From: an uncultured Bacilli bacterium
Lineage (GTDB): Bacteria > Bacillota_I > Bacilli_A > RF39 > UBA660
DNA length: 64,000 bases
Assembly: GCA_934179675.1 (NCBI GenBank)
Contig: CAKPQS010000001.1
Coordinates: 1-64,000, forward strand
Direction of reading: 5' to 3'
Part shown: in pieces, positions 34,570 through 43,587 of the stretch
Numbering within the stretch: the first letter of the stretch is position 1
How the letters are laid out: every line of letters begins with the position of its first letter
Program-made: the position numbers and the translations under genes
The notes under the pieces: generated by a model
Seen by the model: the letters and a program-made list of their open reading frames with translations, nothing else
Told to the model about the DNA's origin: nothing
Databases searched by the model: none

Positions 34570-37343
34570 AAATTCTTTCCTCCATTTTTTATTTCTTCAA
34601 TTATATCATCACTTATTGGTCCAATTACAAATGCATCCTCTTCCTTATACCAGGATCTACCTGCATAAAATGGTTTACAATATTCTTTATCATTTATAGT
34701 TCCTTCTTCATTATGTTTAAATAAATCAAGTATCCTAATCATTTTAGCCCTTTCATAAGCTTGATCATTAAAATAATATTTAGGTAATATAGGATATTTA
34801 TTTAAACTATTATTAGAAATTTTAGTAAAATTATCATACATTACTTTTCCGTAGCCATTATAATCAGTAAAAACAGGAAGTAATTTGCCATTAAAAATTT
34901 TATTGTATTCATCCTTTAGACTTAAATAAATATGCCCTATATTATCATCATGACTTTCTTCTAAAATAGAATTAATAAATAGTTCAAGTGATGATATAAT
35001 ATATTTAGGATGAACAATGCTAGATAAATTAGATAAAAATATAGTATTACCATATCTTATTCCAAAAATAATACCAATTAACTTATTATCATAAAACTTA
35101 ATTATAAATCCATTTTCATTTGAAAAGACATAATTATATAAATCTTTATATTTTACAATATCAAAATTAACCATTAATGGGCAAAATACATCTTCATAAT
35201 CATAACCTCCTATAGAAACAGTAATTTCATGATTATTAATAATATATTTATTGGAAATATCAGGAATTGGTAAACTTCTTTTGCATAAAGCATTATAACC
35301 GAGGTCAAAAAAATATTTTATGTCATTCACATCATTTTTTATGAAAGAAAAATATTTATCCAAATTAAATAATGATGGTATTTTATTATATTTATTATTA
35401 TCCATATATTTATCATATGTATCATGACTATTAATTAAATAAAAATTATCTATTAAAGATATGGTATTTTTTTTATTGTAAAATGATGGAATTAAGTTAA
35501 AAATGTCTAACATATATAAGTTCTGTTTTTCAAAGAAAAAATTTTTAAATTCATCATATTTATTGTCAAGTACATATCTTAATTTATTAAAATCAATATT
35601 AATAAGTATATCAAGAATAGTTTTTTTATTATAATAAGCTTTCAGATATTCGTCGGTTAAAGGTAAATTAAAATATTCTATATAAATGTTATCAACATTT
35701 TCGTTTTTACAGTATCTGCTTAAATAATTATCAATATTAACATCTAAATTTTCCAAAACAAAACTAGAATTTTTCAAATATTTTTTCACACTTTTTACAA
35801 ATGTTGTAAACGAAATATTTTGGTAATTATGATAAATATTAAAACATAATTCATTAAGTAAATCGGCATCATTTAGTACTTTCATTTTAATAGAATTTAG
35901 TTTTTTTTCTTTATAAATTCTATTAATATAAATATCACTAGGTTCAACCAAAAAAGGATATCCATCACTAAAATCCATTTTAGTAGACGCAAATAAATCG
36001 AATTTTCTTTCATAAGCACTTTTACAAATAGAATCTATTATTGCACCAAATTTTTCTTGTCTTTTTTTATCAAGTGCTACACTTGCTCTCCTATATGCTT
36101 CAAAAATATCATCAATTAATTCATATAATGATTTATTAGTATCCAAAATATTTTTTACTAAATTGACTAAATAATCATAATATGATGAACCTAATATTTT
36201 TTTAATTTTATTTATTTTTCCTTGAATATTATTATCAATAATACCATTATTATCTATTGAGTTTTTAATTTTTAAAGACATGTCTTTATTAAATATATCT
36301 TTATTAATAAATTCTTCTTTTATTATACTAAAATATAAATTGCGTACATTTTCCATTTTTATTTTGTCATTAAAACAAAATATTTTTATAAATTTTTCAA
36401 ATTGAACTATAGAAAAAATATTTATTGTTTCTATTTTTTTATATCCAATTTTAAATATTTCAATTCCATAATATAAATATAATTGGTATATTTTTTTTCC
36501 AAAAACTAATAGAATAGAATCATCATTAAAATATTTAACTAATCTAGATAATTGTTCGTTTGAATAAATTTTTAAAATTGAAATATCAAATTTTTTATTT
36601 TTGATTTCTTTATTTATTAAATTTTTTAAAATTTCATTTAATAAATTAGATTTTATGTTATCATAATCAATTAAATAATTATTAATTTTAATAAAATTTT
36701 CAATTTTATTCTTAAAATTTTTATAATTATTTAATAAATAATTATCCAATTCCTTATTATTAGTAAATGTCAATATATTGTAATTGTTCGAATTAATTGA
36801 TGCAATTAAAAATCTAGAATCATTTAAATATCTTTTAGAAGAATACTTATTCAATTTTATAATACCATTTTCAATATTTTTTATACAGATATTATCAATT
36901 TTTTCCTTATTTTCTAAATAAAAATCAGAATTATTATAATCTAAAATTTCTAAAAAGCCATTATTTAAACATTGATTAACAAATAATTTATTATTTATCA
37001 ATACTTTAGGTGTTTTATCAGATAAATTATATAATTTTTCATTCAAAAATTTAACAATATGATTTATATTATTAATTAAAAAATTATTAATTTCATCATT
37101 ATTAAACAATCTAGCAATATCAACATTTGAGGCAATAATAGAAGCTTTTATAAAATCATTATCATTATAATATCTAATTGCACTTTCATCATCTAGCCAC
37201 AATTTTAAGTTTAAAATATCATTAAAAATTCTTTTTTTATTTTTTAAAATATATTCATGAATAGAAGAATCACAATAAAAATTACAAGTGTATAACTTGT
37301 TTAGATCATTATTATCAATTGCCCTTTTAATTTCTTCTATCAT
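34566..37343 (-). CDS. large protein of unknown function, paralog B (925 residues)
   Basis: This 925-residue protein has an additional N-terminal region of about 200 residues with repeated short helix pairs (patterns such as ...LNDSRFLIASINSNN, ...FIKASIIASNVD), then the region shared with paralog A: KMDFSDGYPFLVEPS (about 456-470), a ...FNLPLTDEYLKAYYNKKTILD segment, and ENGFIIKFYDNKLIGIIFGIRYGNTIFLSNLS (about 741-772). The Cys and Gly of paralog A's GEKLGSC are absent here. No membrane segment or recognised catalytic motif is visible. Its ATG at 37343 has only a weak ribosome site (AGTATGGTATC). Confidence 0.8.
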   Translation of the reverse strand: MIEEIKRAIDNNDLNKLYTCNFYCDSSIHEYILKNKKRIFNDILNLKLWLDDESAIRYYNDNDFIKASIIASNVDIARLFNNDEINNFLINNINHIVKFLNEKLYNLSDKTPKVLINNKLFVNQCLNNGFLEILDYNNSDFYLENKEKIDNICIKNIENGIIKLNKYSSKRYLNDSRFLIASINSNNYNILTFTNNKELDNYLLNNYKNFKNKIENFIKINNYLIDYDNIKSNLLNEILKNLINKEIKNKKFDISILKIYSNEQLSRLVKYFNDDSILLVFGKKIYQLYLYYGIEIFKIGYKKIETINIFSIVQFEKFIKIFCFNDKIKMENVRNLYFSIIKEEFINKDIFNKDMSLKIKNSIDNNGIIDNNIQGKINKIKKILGSSYYDYLVNLVKNILDTNKSLYELIDDIFEAYRRASVALDKKRQEKFGAIIDSICKSAYERKFDLFASTKMDFSDGYPFLVEPSDIYINRIYKEKKLNSIKMKVLNDADLLNELCFNIYHNYQNISFTTFVKSVKKYLKNSSFVLENLDVNIDNYLSRYCKNENVDNIYIEYFNLPLTDEYLKAYYNKKTILDILINIDFNKLRYVLDNKYDEFKNFFFEKQNLYMLDIFNLIPSFYNKKNTISLIDNFYLINSHDTYDKYMDNNKYNKIPSLFNLDKYFSFIKNDVNDIKYFFDLGYNALCKRSLPIPDISNKYIINNHEITVSIGGYDYEDVFCPLMVNFDIVKYKDLYNYVFSNENGFIIKFYDNKLIGIIFGIRYGNTIFLSNLSSIVHPKYIISSLELFINSILEESHDDNIGHIYLSLKDEYNKIFNGKLLPVFTDYNGYGKVMYDNFTKISNNSLNKYPILPKYYFNDQAYERAKMIRILDLFKHNEEGTINDKEYCKPFYAGRSWYKEEDAFVIGPISDDIIEEIKNGGKNL

Positions 37344-37466
37344 GATACCATACTCCTACAATAAATATATCATTTTTTTTATACATTTTCAAGGTATAAA
37401 ATTTAAAATAAACTTTTTACATTAACAAAATAATAAAATTTGAATAACCTATCTGTAGGAGGAAAA

Positions 37467-38213
37467 ATGATTGAATTAGAAAATATAAATCCTGTATTAC
37501 TTGCCTTAATAGCAGGAACAATAACTTTCCTTATAACAGCATTAGGATCTAGTCTAGTCTATTTTTTTAAAAAACAAACTAAAATAATTCATGAGGCAAT
37601 GCTTGCTTTTTCGGCCGGAATAATGATTGCTGCATCCTTTTTTTCACTAATATTACCAGCTATTGAAACAGAAAATATTAATATTATACTACCTACAATA
37701 ATCGGATTTGTTTTAGGAACTATTTTATTATTTGTGATGGAAAAAATATGTAATAAATTTAAAAATAAAAAATCTTTATTATTACTTTTTTCCATAACGC
37801 TTCATAACATTCCTGAAGGATTAGCAATTGGTGTTGCCTTTGGAACATTAGCAAATACAAATATTGGGGCTGCCTTTGCTGTTGCTCTTGGAATTGGATT
37901 ACAAAACTTTCCTGAAGGATCAGCTGTTTCATTACCATTATTAAAAGAGGGATATAGTAAAAATAAAGCATTTATATATGGAAGTTTAAGTGCTATAGTA
38001 GAACCAATATTTGCATGCATTGGTGCTTATTTAGTAACAAAAGTTCAAATATTATTACCATATACATTAATGTTTGCAGCAAGTGCTATGATATTTGTAA
38101 GTATAACAGAATTAATACCAGAGAGTCAAAAATCACAAAAAAAAGACATTATGTCTATAGTCTTTATGGTTGGTTTTTTAATAATGACATTATTGGATCT
38201 GATATTTAGTTAA
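37467..38213 (+). CDS. zupT: ZIP-family metal transporter
   Basis: ZIP proteins import Zn2+ and related metals. The 248-residue protein has eight membrane spans, and the metal-binding pairs are intact: HNIPEGLAIGVAFG in span 4 and QNFPEGSAVSLPLL in span 5, with the typical EP...GA near span 6 (AIVEPIFACIGA). The ATG at 37467 is chosen for TAGGAGG six bases upstream; an earlier in-frame start at 37440 has none. It is the only plus-strand gene between 25.6 and 64 kb and overlaps the end of the pseudouridine synthase gene by 8 bp. Substrate is Zn or Fe by family. Confidence 0.93.
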   Translation: MIELENINPVLLALIAGTITFLITALGSSLVYFFKKQTKIIHEAMLAFSAGIMIAASFFSLILPAIETENINIILPTIIGFVLGTILLFVMEKICNKFKNKKSLLLLFSITLHNIPEGLAIGVAFGTLANTNIGAAFAVALGIGLQNFPEGSAVSLPLLKEGYSKNKAFIYGSLSAIVEPIFACIGAYLVTKVQILLPYTLMFAASAMIFVSITELIPESQKSQKKDIMSIVFMVGFLIMTLLDLIFS

Positions 38214-38850
38214 AATTATATGGAAAAATATTTGGTAAAGGAACTGAAAATGTTATTTTTTCTTGTTTTACAGGATGTAGAAAAGTTAAACTATAAGCAA
38301 ACAAAGCTATCTGCTCATGCAGTTTAGCTTTTTTATTATATTTTTGATCACCATATAATGGAAAGCCGTGATAAGAAAATTGAACCCTTATTTGATGACT
38401 TCGTCCTGTTTCAAGATCTATAGAAACAAGGGAAAATTTAGTGTTTGTTTTAATTCTATTGAATTTTAATGAACAATCTTTTCCATTTTTTGATACAAAA
38501 GATGTATTTGTTTTGCTATTTTTTTCTAATTTATCAATATATATACCGTTTTCTTGAATTTTACCACAAACAACAGCGTAATATTTTTTTGAAAATTCTT
38601 TTTTTCTTATTTGATCACTTAACCTACTAGCAGCTTTAGATGTTTTGGCAAATACCATAACACCACCTACTGGTCTATCAAGTCTATGTACAAGTCCTAC
38701 AAAAGCATTTTTCTTATTATACTTATTTTCTAAATATTTTTTTATCATACTTAATAGATCTAAATCACCTGAACTATCCGGGCATACAGGAACGTTGACT
38801 GGTTTCAAAACAACAATTATATGATTATCTTCATATAAAACATCAATCAT
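38206..38850 (-). CDS. RluA-family pseudouridine synthase
   Basis: Converts uridine to pseudouridine in rRNA or tRNA. The 214-residue protein has the family signature HRLDRPVGGVMVFAKTSKAA with the catalytic Asp, an N-terminal IDVLYEDNHIIVVLKPVNV motif, and the C-terminal ETGRSHQIRVQFSYHGFPLYGD. There is no S4 domain, so it is a short member. The ATG at 38850, with GGGAAGAAA upstream, is preferred; the longer frame starting 38877 lies within the preceding methyltransferase. The gene overlaps that gene by 8 bp. The exact target cannot be told. Confidence 0.92.
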   Translation of the reverse strand: MIDVLYEDNHIIVVLKPVNVPVCPDSSGDLDLLSMIKKYLENKYNKKNAFVGLVHRLDRPVGGVMVFAKTSKAASRLSDQIRKKEFSKKYYAVVCGKIQENGIYIDKLEKNSKTNTSFVSKNGKDCSLKFNRIKTNTKFSLVSIDLETGRSHQIRVQFSYHGFPLYGDQKYNKKAKLHEQIALFAYSLTFLHPVKQEKITFSVPLPNIFPYNFN

Positions 38851-39700
38851 TTTCTTCCCATCTTCCAAATATACCACAAGGTAAAATTAAATCTCTTTTA
38901 GTAATTGGTATTCCAACTTCACCACAACTGATTTTTCCATCCAATTTAATTGTTGTCTTTAAAATATTAGCGAGCACTGTACTAGATACACCAGTAGTAT
39001 ATGAATTAATCAAGAAAAACAATGGTTTGTCACTTAATATTTTATTACATGCTTCAATTAAGATATATAAAGAATCTTCAAATTTCCAAACTTCACCATT
39101 TGGTCCTTTACCATAACTTGGCGGATCCATTATAATAGCATCATATTTGTTACCTCTTCTATATTCTCTTTGAACAAATTTTAAACAATCATCACATATA
39201 AAACGAATACTATTATTTTCTAAATGTGACAATTTCATGTTTTCTTTTGCCCATTCAATCATACCTTTTGATGCATCTACATGTACTACATTAGCACCGG
39301 CTTTACTACATGCCATTGTAGCACATCCAGTATATGCAAATAAATTAAGGACTTTAATTTTTCTGTTTGCCTTCGATATTTTATTAATCATATAATCCCA
39401 ATTAACTGATTGTTCTGGAAAAATTCCCATATGTTTAAAATTTGTTGGACCAACTTTGAATGTCAAATCTTTATAATTAATAGTAAAATATGGTGGAAAT
39501 TTTGTAAAATATTCCCAATATCCGCCACCTTTATCACTTCTATGGTAGAAACCATCTAAATTTTTATATTCATTTAAATTAGAATTCCACATTGCTTGTG
39601 GATCAGGTCTTCTTAATATAATTTTACCAAATCGTTCTATTTTTTCGCCATTACCTGCATCAATACATTCATAATCTTTAAAATCTTTATTAATCAACAT
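38843..39700 (-). CDS. SAM-dependent RNA methyltransferase of the RlmI/RlmK type
   Basis: These class I enzymes methylate 23S rRNA or related RNA. The 285-residue protein shows an N-terminal segment (YECIDAGNGEKIERFGKIILRRPDPQA) that resembles COG1092 enzymes, SAM site LNLFAYTGCATMACSKAGA, and the substrate motif IIMDPPSYGKGP. It lacks the N-terminal PUA domain of E. coli RlmI. Its ATG overlaps the previous gene by 11 bp and its TGA overlaps the pseudouridine synthase, so all three modification-type genes are translationally coupled. Target unknown. Confidence 0.85.
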   Translation of the reverse strand: MLINKDFKDYECIDAGNGEKIERFGKIILRRPDPQAMWNSNLNEYKNLDGFYHRSDKGGGYWEYFTKFPPYFTINYKDLTFKVGPTNFKHMGIFPEQSVNWDYMINKISKANRKIKVLNLFAYTGCATMACSKAGANVVHVDASKGMIEWAKENMKLSHLENNSIRFICDDCLKFVQREYRRGNKYDAIIMDPPSYGKGPNGEVWKFEDSLYILIEACNKILSDKPLFFLINSYTTGVSSTVLANILKTTIKLDGKISCGEVGIPITKRDLILPCGIFGRWEEND

Positions 39701-39899
39701 CTAAATATTCCTCCAATTCTAATATTTCGTATTTAGTAATTATTTTAGGTATATCATTTTCAAATCTAACTTTTACTATGTCATTTTTATTTAAAATATC
39801 ACCATATACAATTTCTAAAGGAAAATCATATATTTTATTATTTACTTCTACTTTCCCAAAACAATTATTAATATCTACAATACTACCTTCTAAAATCAC
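39690..39899 (-). CDS. DUF3006-like small protein
   Basis: A 69-residue protein, start assigned to the GTG at 39899 with AAAAGG seven bases upstream; no ATG fits. It has the small beta-barrel pattern of DUF3006: ILEGSIVDINNCFGKVEVNNKIYDFPLEIV.., then GDILNKNDIVKVRFENDIPKII, ending in an acidic tail (ELEEYLDVD). The role is unknown; the overlap with the methyltransferase suggests joint expression. Confidence 0.55.
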   Translation of the reverse strand: MILEGSIVDINNCFGKVEVNNKIYDFPLEIVYGDILNKNDIVKVRFENDIPKIITKYEILELEEYLDVD

Positions 39900-39951
39900 A
39901 GTTATCACCTTTTCATATATAATTTTATCAAAATAGCAAAAATATATCAAC

Positions 39952-39980
39952 AAAAAACCCAATAATATAAATTATTGAGT
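39952..39980 (-). terminator. intrinsic terminator of rplM-rpsI
   Basis: CAATAAT / ATTATTG arms (7 bp, 4-nt loop, extended by CT..GG mismatch) and TTTTTT on the minus strand, shortly after the rpsI stop. Confidence 0.8.
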
Positions 39981-39997
39981 TTAACAATTCTACAAAA

Positions 39998-40411
39998 TTA
40001 TCTCTTAGAGAATTGTGGTGCACGACGAGCAGCTTTAAGTCCTGGTTTTTTACGTTCTTTTTTACGAGAATCACGAGTAACAAATCCAGCTACTTTTAAT
40101 AATTTACGATAACTATTTTCATTACCTTCGTTTACTTTATCATATTCTAATAAAGCACGAGTAATACCTAAACGAATTGCACCAGTTTGTCCTGTAAATC
40201 CGCCACCTTTAACAACTACATCAATATCAAATGTATTTTCATTATTAGTTGCAACAAGTGGTTGTTTTAAGTCCATAACGTTAGTTTCATAAGGAAAGAA
40301 ATCATGAACGTCACGACCATTAACAGTAATTTTACCTGTTCCAGGTACCATTCTAACTTGCGCTACAGAAGATTTTCTGCGGCCAGTTCCAATAAATAAT
40401 CTTTCTGCCAT
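39998..40411 (-). CDS. rpsI: ribosomal protein uS9
   Basis: Small-subunit protein that contacts the P-site tRNA with its C-terminal tail. The 137-residue frame is complete: [43 protein letters not shown] and the invariant [17 protein letters not shown] end. It lies 8 bp after rplM, the normal bacterial order, and closes the operon before the terminator. Confidence 0.97.
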   Translation of the reverse strand: MAERLFIGTGRRKSSVAQVRMVPGTGKITVNGRDVHDFFPYETNVMDLKQPLVATNNENTFDIDVVVKGGGFTGQTGAIRLGITRALLEYDKVNEGNENSYRKLLKVAGFVTRDSRKKERKKPGLKAARRAPQFSKR

Positions 40412-40419
40412 ACTTCCTC

Positions 40420-40854
40420 CTATTTAACTTCCATTTTAATTGGTTTTTGAGCAGCATGAGGATGATTTTCTCCCTCATATACAAATAATTTTGTATACAT
40501 TTGACGTCCTAAACGTCCTTTTGGAAGCATACCTTTTACAGCTCTTTCAACCATTTCTACTGGATATTTTTCTTTCATAACTCTAGCAGTTCTTTCACGA
40601 AGACCACCAGTATAACCACTATGGTTATAATACATTTTGTTATCTAACTTATCTCCAGTTAAATTTACTTTTGAAGCATTAACAACTATTACACAATCTC
40701 CACAATCAACATGAGGTGTAAAAGTTGGTTTATGCTTTCCACGTAAAACATGAGCAACTTTTGTAGCTAATCTACCTAAATTAACATCAGTAGCATCAAT
40801 TACATACCAATCACGTTTTACATCTTCTGCTCTTTGCATATAACTATTTTTCAT
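40420..40854 (-). CDS. rplM: ribosomal protein uL13
   Basis: Early-assembling large-subunit protein. The 144-residue frame shows [41 protein letters not shown] with all family residues, [14 protein letters not shown] and [13 protein letters not shown]. It is the first gene of the rplM-rpsI pair, preceded by a perfect sigma-A promoter and an L13-type leader. Confidence 0.97.
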   Translation of the reverse strand: MKNSYMQRAEDVKRDWYVIDATDVNLGRLATKVAHVLRGKHKPTFTPHVDCGDCVIVVNASKVNLTGDKLDNKMYYNHSGYTGGLRERTARVMKEKYPVEMVERAVKGMLPKGRLGRQMYTKLFVYEGENHPHAAQKPIKMEVK

Positions 40855-40871
40855 ATTTTTCCCTTTCTAAT

Positions 40872-40912
40872 TTTAATCAGATTGTCCCAAGATCTGATTT
40901 AATGGGCTTAAT
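40872..40912 (-). promoter_or_regulatory. L13-type leader RNA (autoregulatory)
   Basis: Between promoter and rplM the RNA has AATCAGAT-CTTGGGACA-ATCTGATT as an 8-bp hairpin, with CCCA just upstream able to pair with UGGG in the loop. This hairpin-plus-pseudoknot resembles the L13 leader in Firmicutes, where L13 limits its own operon. Matching to the family was by eye. Confidence 0.6.
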
Positions 40913-40929
40913 AAAATGTACCAGTTAAG

Positions 40930-40958
40930 ATTATAGTAAATTACTGTTTGTTTGTCAA
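40930..40958 (-). promoter_or_regulatory. sigma-A promoter of rplM-rpsI
   Basis: TTGACA (40953-40958) and TATAAT (40930-40935) with a 17-bp spacer, perfect consensus, 75 bp before the rplM start. Confidence 0.92.
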
Positions 40959-40985
40959 GTTAAATTAATATAATTTATTTGGAAA

Positions 40986-41711
40986 TTAACTATAATTAAC
41001 GTTAACTAAATATAAACCATTACTTGAAGCACAAATTCCTGCTTTTTTTCTATCTTTAGCATCTAATATTTTTTGAACATCAAAAATATTCTTACTTCCA
41101 TTTCCAACTTCTATTAATGCTCCAACTATATTTCTTACCATATATTTTAAAAACCCATTTCCTATAAAGTCAATTGAAATTATATCATTTTCAATGGTAA
41201 TATTTATACTATAAATAATTCGTGTACAGTCTTTTTCGTAGTCTAGTGAAGTAAAGGATCTAAAATCGTGTTTGCCAATAAATATTTTTGCTGTTTCTTG
41301 CATTTTTGCTATATCAAGTTTTTCATTATATTGATATACATATTCTTCTTCAATTGGATTAAAAATTCCTATATTTATTTTATAAAGATATTCTTTTGAA
41401 ATTGCACTATATCTTGCATGAAAATCTTCAGAAACAGAATACAATTCTTTAATATAAATATTTTTCAACAAACAATTTAAAGAATGTCTTAATTTAACAA
41501 AACTTAATTTCTTTTGACTATCAAAATGTAAACATTGATTATAAGCATGTACGCCAGCATCAGTTCTTCCAGATGCAACTACTCTAATTTTCTCATTAAA
41601 TATTTGACTTAAAACATTTTCAATATCACCTTGAACAGTCCTTTTATTAATTTGTTTTTGATAACCATTAAATTTTGAACCGTTATAACTAAATTTCATA
41701 AAATATCTCAT
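40986..41711 (-). CDS. truA: tRNA pseudouridine(38-40) synthase TruA
   Basis: TruA isomerises uridines 38-40 in the anticodon arm. The 241-residue protein has the conserved SYNGSKFNGYQKQINKRTVQGDIE, the catalytic Asp in ASGRTDAGVHA, and FLKYMVRNIVGAL near the C-terminus. Its ATG overlaps the TGA of the EcfT-like gene in an ATGA. In many Firmicutes the order is ecfA1-ecfA2-ecfT-truA-rplM-rpsI, which this locus keeps, although the ecf genes have decayed. Confidence 0.96.
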   Translation of the reverse strand: MRYFMKFSYNGSKFNGYQKQINKRTVQGDIENVLSQIFNEKIRVVASGRTDAGVHAYNQCLHFDSQKKLSFVKLRHSLNCLLKNIYIKELYSVSEDFHARYSAISKEYLYKINIGIFNPIEEEYVYQYNEKLDIAKMQETAKIFIGKHDFRSFTSLDYEKDCTRIIYSINITIENDIISIDFIGNGFLKYMVRNIVGALIEVGNGSKNIFDVQKILDAKDRKKAGICASSNGLYLVNVNYS

Positions 41712-42313
41712 TTATATACCTCCAAAAGAAAACAAAAAACAAAACTTACAATATGTAAAAAAACAAATAAATAATCATATAAATTAGTTTTGGATGATTT
41801 TATATTATAATTTTTTAAATTTTCATATTTTGTGTAATTTATATTTTTAAAAGATAAGTATAATGAATTTATTATATTTCTTTTCCCATACATTGAATAA
41901 TTAGTTTTTATATATAATTTAAAATTATTTTTAATAATTTTATATTTGTAAAAATATTTGAATAATTTATGTTTAAATATTTTGTAAAAAGAATTATCTA
42001 AATCTAAATAATTATTTGTATATAATAAATACTTTATATAAGAAAAAATTAACAAAAATTGAAAAATATAAATAAATTGTAAATGACAAATTATAGATGT
42101 CAATAATATAATTATAAAATCAAAAAAATCAATTTTATAAATTTTAAAGTTTATTTTGCTACGCAAATTAATAAATAATAAAATACAAAAAAGTAATATT
42201 ATTCCTAAATAATCATGGGCTAATAAACTTGACAAAAAGAAAAACAAAAAAGATATAATCTTAAAATAAGATGGAACTAAAAAAACTATACTATTCTTCA
42301 AATCTATACACAT
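41708..42313 (-). CDS. diverged EcfT-like membrane protein
   Basis: EcfT is the transmembrane coupling subunit of ECF vitamin transporters. This 201-residue frame sits exactly where ecfT belongs. It has hydrophobic segments at about 10-45 and 60-95 and a C-terminal span (about 178-198), but the AR[SG] coupling motifs of EcfT are not visible, and the sequence is dominated by Phe, Tyr, Lys and Asn. Membership is inferred mainly from position and topology. It overlaps the EcfA2-like gene by 23 bp and truA by 4. The exact start is uncertain; the ATG at 42313 has AAAGG immediately upstream. Confidence 0.5.
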   Translation of the reverse strand: MCIDLKNSIVFLVPSYFKIISFLFFFLSSLLAHDYLGIILLFCILLFINLRSKINFKIYKIDFFDFIIILLTSIICHLQFIYIFQFLLIFSYIKYLLYTNNYLDLDNSFYKIFKHKLFKYFYKYKIIKNNFKLYIKTNYSMYGKRNIINSLYLSFKNINYTKYENLKNYNIKSSKTNLYDYLFVFLHIVSFVFCFLLEVYK

Positions 42314-42842
42314 CCTTTGCTAAATCAGCAACATTATTACGATATATTCCTATTTTTTTATTTTTGTATTTTTCAATTTTTTGAGCAAATTCAATGCAAA
42401 AAGGAACATTATTTTTTTTATTTTTAAATATATCAATTATATTGCCAGTTCCTTCTTCACAAATGACATAATCACATAAATCAAGTAATATTTCAGTATT
42501 TTTTGAACAAATTATAATTTTGCATACTTTATTTTTTTTTATTGTTCTAAATAAAATTTGTAATTTTTTTATATCATCATATTCAAAATCACAAAACATA
42601 TTTTTAAATATTATATATTCTGGTTTTTTTAGTAAATAAGAATTAAAAACAATTAAAAATTTTTCATAATATGTTAAATTTTTTTTATCAAAAGTGCTAA
42701 TATCAATATATTCTGACGACTTATAATTTTTTTTTGAAATACATAATAATTGTTTTTCTATATCACAAATGACATTTCCATCAATTAAATTTTCATCTAA
42801 TGTAAAACCATTTATAATTCCATCAAATTGATATTTATTCAT
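42291..42842 (-). CDS. decayed EcfA2-like ABC ATPase lacking ATP-binding motifs
   Basis: The 183-residue frame corresponds to the second half of an ABC ATPase. KNLTYYEKFLIVFNSYLLKKP lies where LSGGQ-x-RVAIA..L..P is normal, and EYIIFKNMFCDFEYDD where LDEPTAGLD (Walker B and D-loop) should be; KIIICSKNTEILLDLCDYVI then matches the TH(D/S)...ADRV switch region with the catalytic His replaced by Lys-Asn. Walker A and the Q-loop are absent altogether. Position between an EcfA1-like gene and the EcfT-like gene argues for descent from ecfA2. The frame is open, coupled by ATGA to its upstream neighbour, so it may still be translated and used. Confidence 0.6.
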   Translation of the reverse strand: MNKYQFDGIINGFTLDENLIDGNVICDIEKQLLCISKKNYKSSEYIDISTFDKKNLTYYEKFLIVFNSYLLKKPEYIIFKNMFCDFEYDDIKKLQILFRTIKKNKVCKIIICSKNTEILLDLCDYVICEEGTGNIIDIFKNKKNNVPFCIEFAQKIEKYKNKKIGIYRNNVADLAKDVYRFEE

Positions 42843-43522
42843 AAATTAAAAATTACCTCATCCATATCTATACTTTTTTCTTTTAATATGCCATAATTAA
42901 TAAGTCTATCACATAAATCAACAATTTTAACATCCGTTATTTCGTTAACTGAACAAACGCTAAAATCTTTTTTTATAATTTGTTTTGAATATAATAATTC
43001 TTCAGGATTAGTCGTAAAATTTAAAACAATTATATTGTTTTCTATAAGCAAAGAATAAATTTTATTTCTATCATCTATACTTAAAAAACATAAAACATTA
43101 TTTAAATAAATAAATTTAAATCTTTTTAATATACCATATAGTATAGAAACTATAATTTTTTTATCAAAAGGAATATCATCAATATTTATATATTTATAAT
43201 TAGATAATTCAAATTTTATAATATACTCGTCTATTAATTTGATATTTTCACTTCCAAGTAAAAATTCATTATATAAATTATTAGAAACAAAATAAAAATT
43301 TTTATCAACATAATATAATTTATTTTTTAAATTATAAATATTATTTTTACTCAAAAAATTACCATCTATATTTATATAACCCTCATAATCTTCATAACCC
43401 ATTAAAATAGGTATTAATGTATCACCTGAAAAATAAAATGAATTCCACTTTTCAGATATACAAAATGAAGCATTTTTAATTACATTTTGATATTTTAAAT
43501 TATGTACATCAATATATTTCAT
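42839..43522 (-). CDS. decayed EcfA1-like ABC ATPase lacking Walker A and B
   Basis: EcfA1 energises ECF transporters by ATP hydrolysis. The 227-residue frame keeps the domain shape: IDVHNLKYQNVIKNASFCIS (N-terminal strand), then EKWNSFYFSGDTLIPILMG where GHNGSGKSTLxxxL is expected, EGYINIDGNFLS (G.I.idG), YYVDKNFYFV (Q-loop region) and FKFIYLNNVLCFLSIDDRNKI in place of Walker B/D-loop. No Gly-Lys-Ser/Thr and no Asp-Glu pair remain, so ATP hydrolysis is not expected. The length is that of a full EcfA. A good ribosome site (GTGGGG) precedes the ATG. It stays in step with the canonical ecfA1-ecfA2-ecfT-truA gene order. Confidence 0.6.
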   Translation of the reverse strand: MKYIDVHNLKYQNVIKNASFCISEKWNSFYFSGDTLIPILMGYEDYEGYINIDGNFLSKNNIYNLKNKLYYVDKNFYFVSNNLYNEFLLGSENIKLIDEYIIKFELSNYKYINIDDIPFDKKIIVSILYGILKRFKFIYLNNVLCFLSIDDRNKIYSLLIENNIIVLNFTTNPEELLYSKQIIKKDFSVCSVNEITDVKIVDLCDRLINYGILKEKSIDMDEVIFNL

Positions 43523-43565
43523 AATATCCCCACTTAATTATATCAAATAATTAAAAGGAAATAAA

Positions 43566-43587
43566 TAAAAAAAGAACCGAAGTTCTT
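43566..43587 (-). terminator. terminator of rpsF-ssb-rpsR with UUCG tetraloop
   Basis: AGAAC-TTCG-GTTCT with a cUUCGg loop followed by seven T on the minus strand, overlapping the rpsR stop. Confidence 0.9.

Noticed and set aside
38851..38877. Longer N-terminus of the RluA-family protein
   Set aside because: It lies within the methyltransferase gene and lacks a ribosome site; GGGAAG precedes the ATG at 38850.
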